64,000 nucleotides of DNA, taken from positions 726,001 to 790,000 of the forward strand of contig JBBBDQ010000420.1 of the NCBI GenBank assembly GCA_037127315.1, in the 5' to 3' direction. Source of the stretch: Ascarosepion bandense (taxonomy: Eukaryota; Mollusca; Cephalopoda; Sepiida; Sepiidae). A program made the position numbers and the translations under genes. Under the pieces are notes generated by a model. The model had not been told where the DNA came from, ran no database searches, and worked only from the letters and a program-made list of their open reading frames with translations. Positions 60,648-64,000 of this stretch are shown here, piece after piece; position 1 is the stretch's first letter, and each line of letters opens with the position of its first letter.

Positions 60648-62205
60648 CACTCCCGATCAAAAATTTAAGACCACTTAAAATCTTTAAAAATTTATTTTTT
60701 TTACAGATAGATTTTAAACTCCTCCCACTTAAGGTTACCAATACTACAATCTAAAAGGTTATGAAAACAAAAAACTACATTCCAAACATTTTATTTAGAA
60801 ATTTACATTTTTATAAAATGAGGCGATTTACACATGGTCAAAATTATAAGACCAGAGACAAAAATTCTATGAAATTGTACAAAAAGTGTATGAAAACATT
60901 CAACAACCAAATTTAATAATGAAGTCTACCTCCACTGCTTTTGATGACTTCAAAAATTCTGTCGGGCATGCTAGAAATAAGTGTTTCCATTAAGGTGCGG
61001 GGGATGTTGCTCCAGCTTCTGAAGATGCCTTCACGATGTTCATTTTTTGTTGAATATTATTTGCCATTTCGATAAACATCTCTTGTCATCCATCCTCAAA
61101 CATTTTCAATTGGGTTCAAGTCCAGTGAGCATGCAGGATGTCTCAAGAGATGGACCTCATTTTCTTGTAGAAAGGACAAGGTCAATCTTGCAGCGCGGAT
61201 TGCAGCATTATCCTGTTGGAATAACCATCCATCCTCACACAAACGATGGCCCTCCATCATCAAAGATGCTTTTTGTAGCATGTTAACACAACCAGCTTCT
61301 CTCTGACGATCCTGCATCACCTGTAGCTCCACCGTCCCTCTGTAAGAAAAGGCACCCCATACCATTAGGGATCCTCCACCACTATGATGTGCGGAGAAAA
61401 TTTCAGGGGGCATGTTTTTGTTATACCAATATCGTTGGAAGCCATCAGGACCATCGAGATTGAATTTTTTCTCACCAGAAAACAGGACTTTCTTCCACTT
61501 CTCAACGTCTCATCTTTGGTATTCACGACCAAACTTTAAGCGGTCCACCTTGTAACGTGGAAGCAGCCGAGGAATTTGTTTACGCTTTTATTTACCATGC
61601 CTTTTTGTCTTAAGTGTTGTCTGATGGTTACGGGACTGCAGTCAGCATCTGTGACTGCCTTAATTTGACTAGAAGAAAGTCCCCCGTCTTTCATAACAAC
61701 CCGTCTTAATCTCCTAGTCAATGCAGGAGAAATTTGTTTGGGCCTACCAGGGGATTTTGCTTTTCCATAATTCTCACTGTTCTTTAGAAAGTTGCAAATC
61801 ACAGTTTTACTGTGATTTACCTTAGCTGCGACCGCCCGCTATGACAAACCTTGCTTATGGAATTTTAGAATTTGAAAATGCTCAACTTCGATAAGTTTGC
61901 TTGCTTAGGCATGGTAACACCTTTACGAAGTGATTGCTAATCTCTAACTGAACTAAAAACATTGGAATTACCATAGATCTAACAATTTATACCCCTGGTC
62001 TTATAATTTTGATCATGCGTAAATCGCCTCATGTTATAAAAATGTAAATTACTAAATAAAATGTTTGGAATGTAGCTTTTTGTTTCCATAACCTTTTAGA
62101 TTGTAGTATTATTAACCTTAAGTGGGAGGAGTTTATAATCTATCCGTAAAAAAAAAAATTCTTTTTGAAGATTTTTAAGTGGTCTTAAAGTTTTGATCAG
62201 GAGTG
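60648..62205 (-). mobile_element. Full-length Tc1/mariner transposon, inactive
   Basis: 1558 bp with ~200-bp TIRs. The outer end CACTCCCGATCAAAAATTTA pairs with the complement CACTCCTGATCAAAACTTTA. An inner repeat (GGTCAAAATTATAAGACCAG; complement GATCAAAATTATAAGACCAG) about 190 bp inward gives the IR/DR arrangement of two transposase-binding sites per end. TA duplications at 60646-60647 and 62206-62207. The two arms still match closely, so insertion is moderately recent. Confidence 0.93.
60913..61912 (-). pseudogene. Tc1 transposase (dead)
   Basis: Start MPKQANLSK at 61912, stop at 60913, spanning about 333 codons, the usual size. Order: helix-turn-helix region (frameshifted; LKFHKQGLS then a stop), GRPKQISPALTRRLRR (second DNA-binding motif), [58 protein letters not shown] and the C-terminus to SSGGRLHY. 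The acidic residue expected in FSDE is replaced by G (about 61475). The later D and E positions remain. Two or more nonsense codons follow NPIENV. Confidence 0.9.
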
Positions 62206-62468
62206 TATATATTACTCTTCAGCAATGAATTGAGTTCTTCCAGTGACTGGCGTGTGTATAAACCGCTTATAATTTCCTCTTTTTATGTATGGCGTAGAGA
62301 GCAGGTACTCCGACTAACAACAAATTGGTCGAGTTTCGAATCCGGCTAAAAGCAAGTGGCTGTCTAGCCACATTGATACAGCAAAACAGGCTTGTAGGCG
62401 GATGGACTTAATATTTTATATATATATTTGAAATATTAGATGAATATAAGCAAAAATGAACTATCTAG

Positions 62469-62522
<54 letters not shown>

Positions 62523-62960
62523 TAGAGTGAGCTTCGCCCTGTACAAGGTATGAGGAACATTCGAAGTAGAGGACCTCAATTAAAGAGGCACAGTTTATTC
62601 GGATAGGTAAGGAAGATTTTTAACCCTTGACTTGAACAGGTTAAAATTGTAATAGCAATTTTTTAAACATAGCGTAGATGCGACATTAGGCCGAAAGCTT
62701 TATGCATTAACATTTTACTGTGGAGTAAATAATGCACTCCCCCCGTTTTCACAGCATTATAACACCAAAAATTGTCAAATGAGCTCTGGTATTAAATTAT
62801 TGCTGAGATATTACGTTTATAAGTTTCCAAAATATATGCATTAATATCATGAAGCACACATGACCCAGTAGCTAAAAGCATTGGTTGAATCCAGTGATTT
62901 GAACCAAAAAGTATTGTGTGTTCAGTAAACTAGGAGAGTTGAGTCAAAAGGAAGATAATT
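62206..62960. repeat. (AT)n at 62470-62518; otherwise unrecognised
   Basis: About 24 AT units. A tRNA-like ATTGGTTGAATCCAG near 62880 is too weak to call. Confidence 0.6.
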
Positions 62961-63165
62961 GATACGGAGTTATCCGGAAGAGGCACTGTACGTTAAACTA
63001 GAACAATCTAAACTCGATGAATGAAATAAAGGGTTTGTAATTCCAGACACCCGAAGAATGACGGGATATACAACGGATGAAATGTCGTGAATGTAGCAAC
63101 AAAGTTGAGCAATGTAAATAGTGCAAATAATTACAATAGGTGATTTCAGAAATAAAGGCAGAAAC
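62961..63165 (+). mobile_element. Family E repeat
   Basis: AATGAAATAAAGGGTTTGTA, CACCCGAAGAATGACGGGAT, GATGAAATGTCGTGAATGTA and a GTAAATAGTGCAAATAATTA end. Confidence 0.65.
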
Positions 63166-63334
63166 TAAATCACTCTTTCTTGACTATGAAGGAGTGATTC
63201 TAGAACCGTGAAATCTTACATGCATTAATTTAAAATCTTTTTATTAATATGTCCATTGTTTCTTACCAGGTAAACTGCCGATCAAGTATCTCTACTAGAA
63301 GCAAACCGCCTACATACCGACAGGTAACCAGATG

Positions 63335-64000
63335 TTATGCCAGGATTTGTCATCGGAGGCCACAATTTGAACAACATAAGGTACCCAGATGATACAGTGC
63401 TGATAGCAGCCACGGAAAAAACTACAAGAACTCCTTCTGTAGCTGAAGAGAGTGACAAGAAAAGACTACAAATAAACTGCAAGAAAACCGAATGCAGGGT
63501 CATCAGCAAAAAGAACAGCCCAAAATTCCAAATACAGGTGGGGGGATACGAAAATCAAGCAGGTACAAAACGAAGGACAAGACGAAGGACGCGTTCCAGA
63601 AGCTGAGTAGAGTATTAAGAGGCAGGAAAATCTCGCTGGAAACAAAGAAAAAGTACTGGATTGCTATGTGATGTCGGTTCTTCAGTAATGGCAGTGACTA
63701 CTGGACAATATTGTCAAAGATTAAAGAAAAACTTGATGCATTTGAAATGTGGTTCTACAAAAGATACTGCGGATATTATGGATTAAGCATGTGAGCCATG
63801 ATGAGGTTTTGGAAATGATGGAAACGAAAAAGAAATTAATACTGAGCATCAGGAACAAACAGCTAAAATTCCTGGGGCATACGATGAAAGAGGGCTTGGA
63901 AAACTTGATACTAACAAACCAGATAGAGGAAAAAGAGACAGGGGAAAGTAGTGGATAGCATATTTGATGGACCTGATCAGGTGGATGACAGAACGAGGGT
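63335..64000 (+). pseudogene. RTE LINE RT active site to C-terminus (runs off window)
   Basis: GGHNLNNIRYPDDTVLIAAT is the RT active-site loop with YPDD instead of YADD. Then EESDKKRLQINCKKTECRVI, KNSPKFQIQVGG, a frameshift, RKISLETKKK, LQKILRILWIKHVSHDEVLE, KKLILSIRNKQLKFLGH and GLENLILTNQIEEKETGES. The homology continues past base 64000. Frameshifts and the YADD change mark a dead copy. Confidence 0.87.

Noticed and set aside
1..64000. CRISPR arrays or bacterial operons
   Set aside because: Tandem repeats lack unique spacers of constant length, and all protein matches are eukaryotic transposable elements.

Overview
This window looks like ordinary intergenic DNA from a large, AT-rich, repeat-dense invertebrate genome. 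The repeat mix points to a mollusc, most likely a cephalopod: several tRNA-derived SINE families, RTE and jockey/CR1 LINEs, a restriction-like-endonuclease LINE, Penelope-like elements (PLEs), Tc1/mariner elements, and long (AT)n, (GATA)n, (AAT)n and (AC)n tracts. That assignment is inferred from repeat composition, not from a host gene. I found no convincing host protein-coding gene, rRNA or functional tRNA. Every recognisable protein match is a piece of a transposable element, nearly all decayed.

Layout. 0-12 kb: RTE and jockey/CR1 fragments, an internally deleted Tc1 element (1212-1670), two PLE loci (2.2-2.7 and 9.0-9.9 kb), a solo-LTR-like element inside a SINE (4.4-5.0 kb), an RTE split by SINEs (5.2-6.0 kb), and two R4/Dong-like LINE ends (7.1-8.3 kb). 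12-24 kb: many copies of one tRNA-SINE (family A), a probable nested Tc1 (13.2-16.1 kb), and tandem tRNA-like units (family D). 24-38 kb: a small LTR-like insertion, an RTE copy with endonuclease and RT parts, 5S rRNA-derived SINEs, jockey/CR1 LINE fragments, and the best-preserved protein, a 3' R4/Dong-like LINE ORF (33.8-35.1 kb). 38-50 kb: a 237-bp coding-like tandem repeat, a 1-kb minisatellite, a Tc1 deletion derivative, MITEs and SINE family B. 50-64 kb: RTE ends, jockey/CR1 LINEs inserted into one another, hammerhead-ribozyme-bearing repeats (57.4-59.0 kb) and a full-length but dead Tc1 transposon (60.65-62.2 kb).

The strongest unusual signals are: (1) a complete hammerhead ribozyme fold at 57408-57466 (+) and another at 58757-58813 (-), within a repeat found at four loci, where hammerhead-like motifs converge on an (AT)n tract at two loci; (2) two copies of a composite 5S rRNA + tRNA SINE, and a separate 5S-headed SINE with a near-perfect 14-bp target duplication; (3) R4/Dong-like LINE copies bounded on both sides by (AAT)n; (4) several nested insertions whose pre-insertion sites can be reconstructed by comparing copies in the window.
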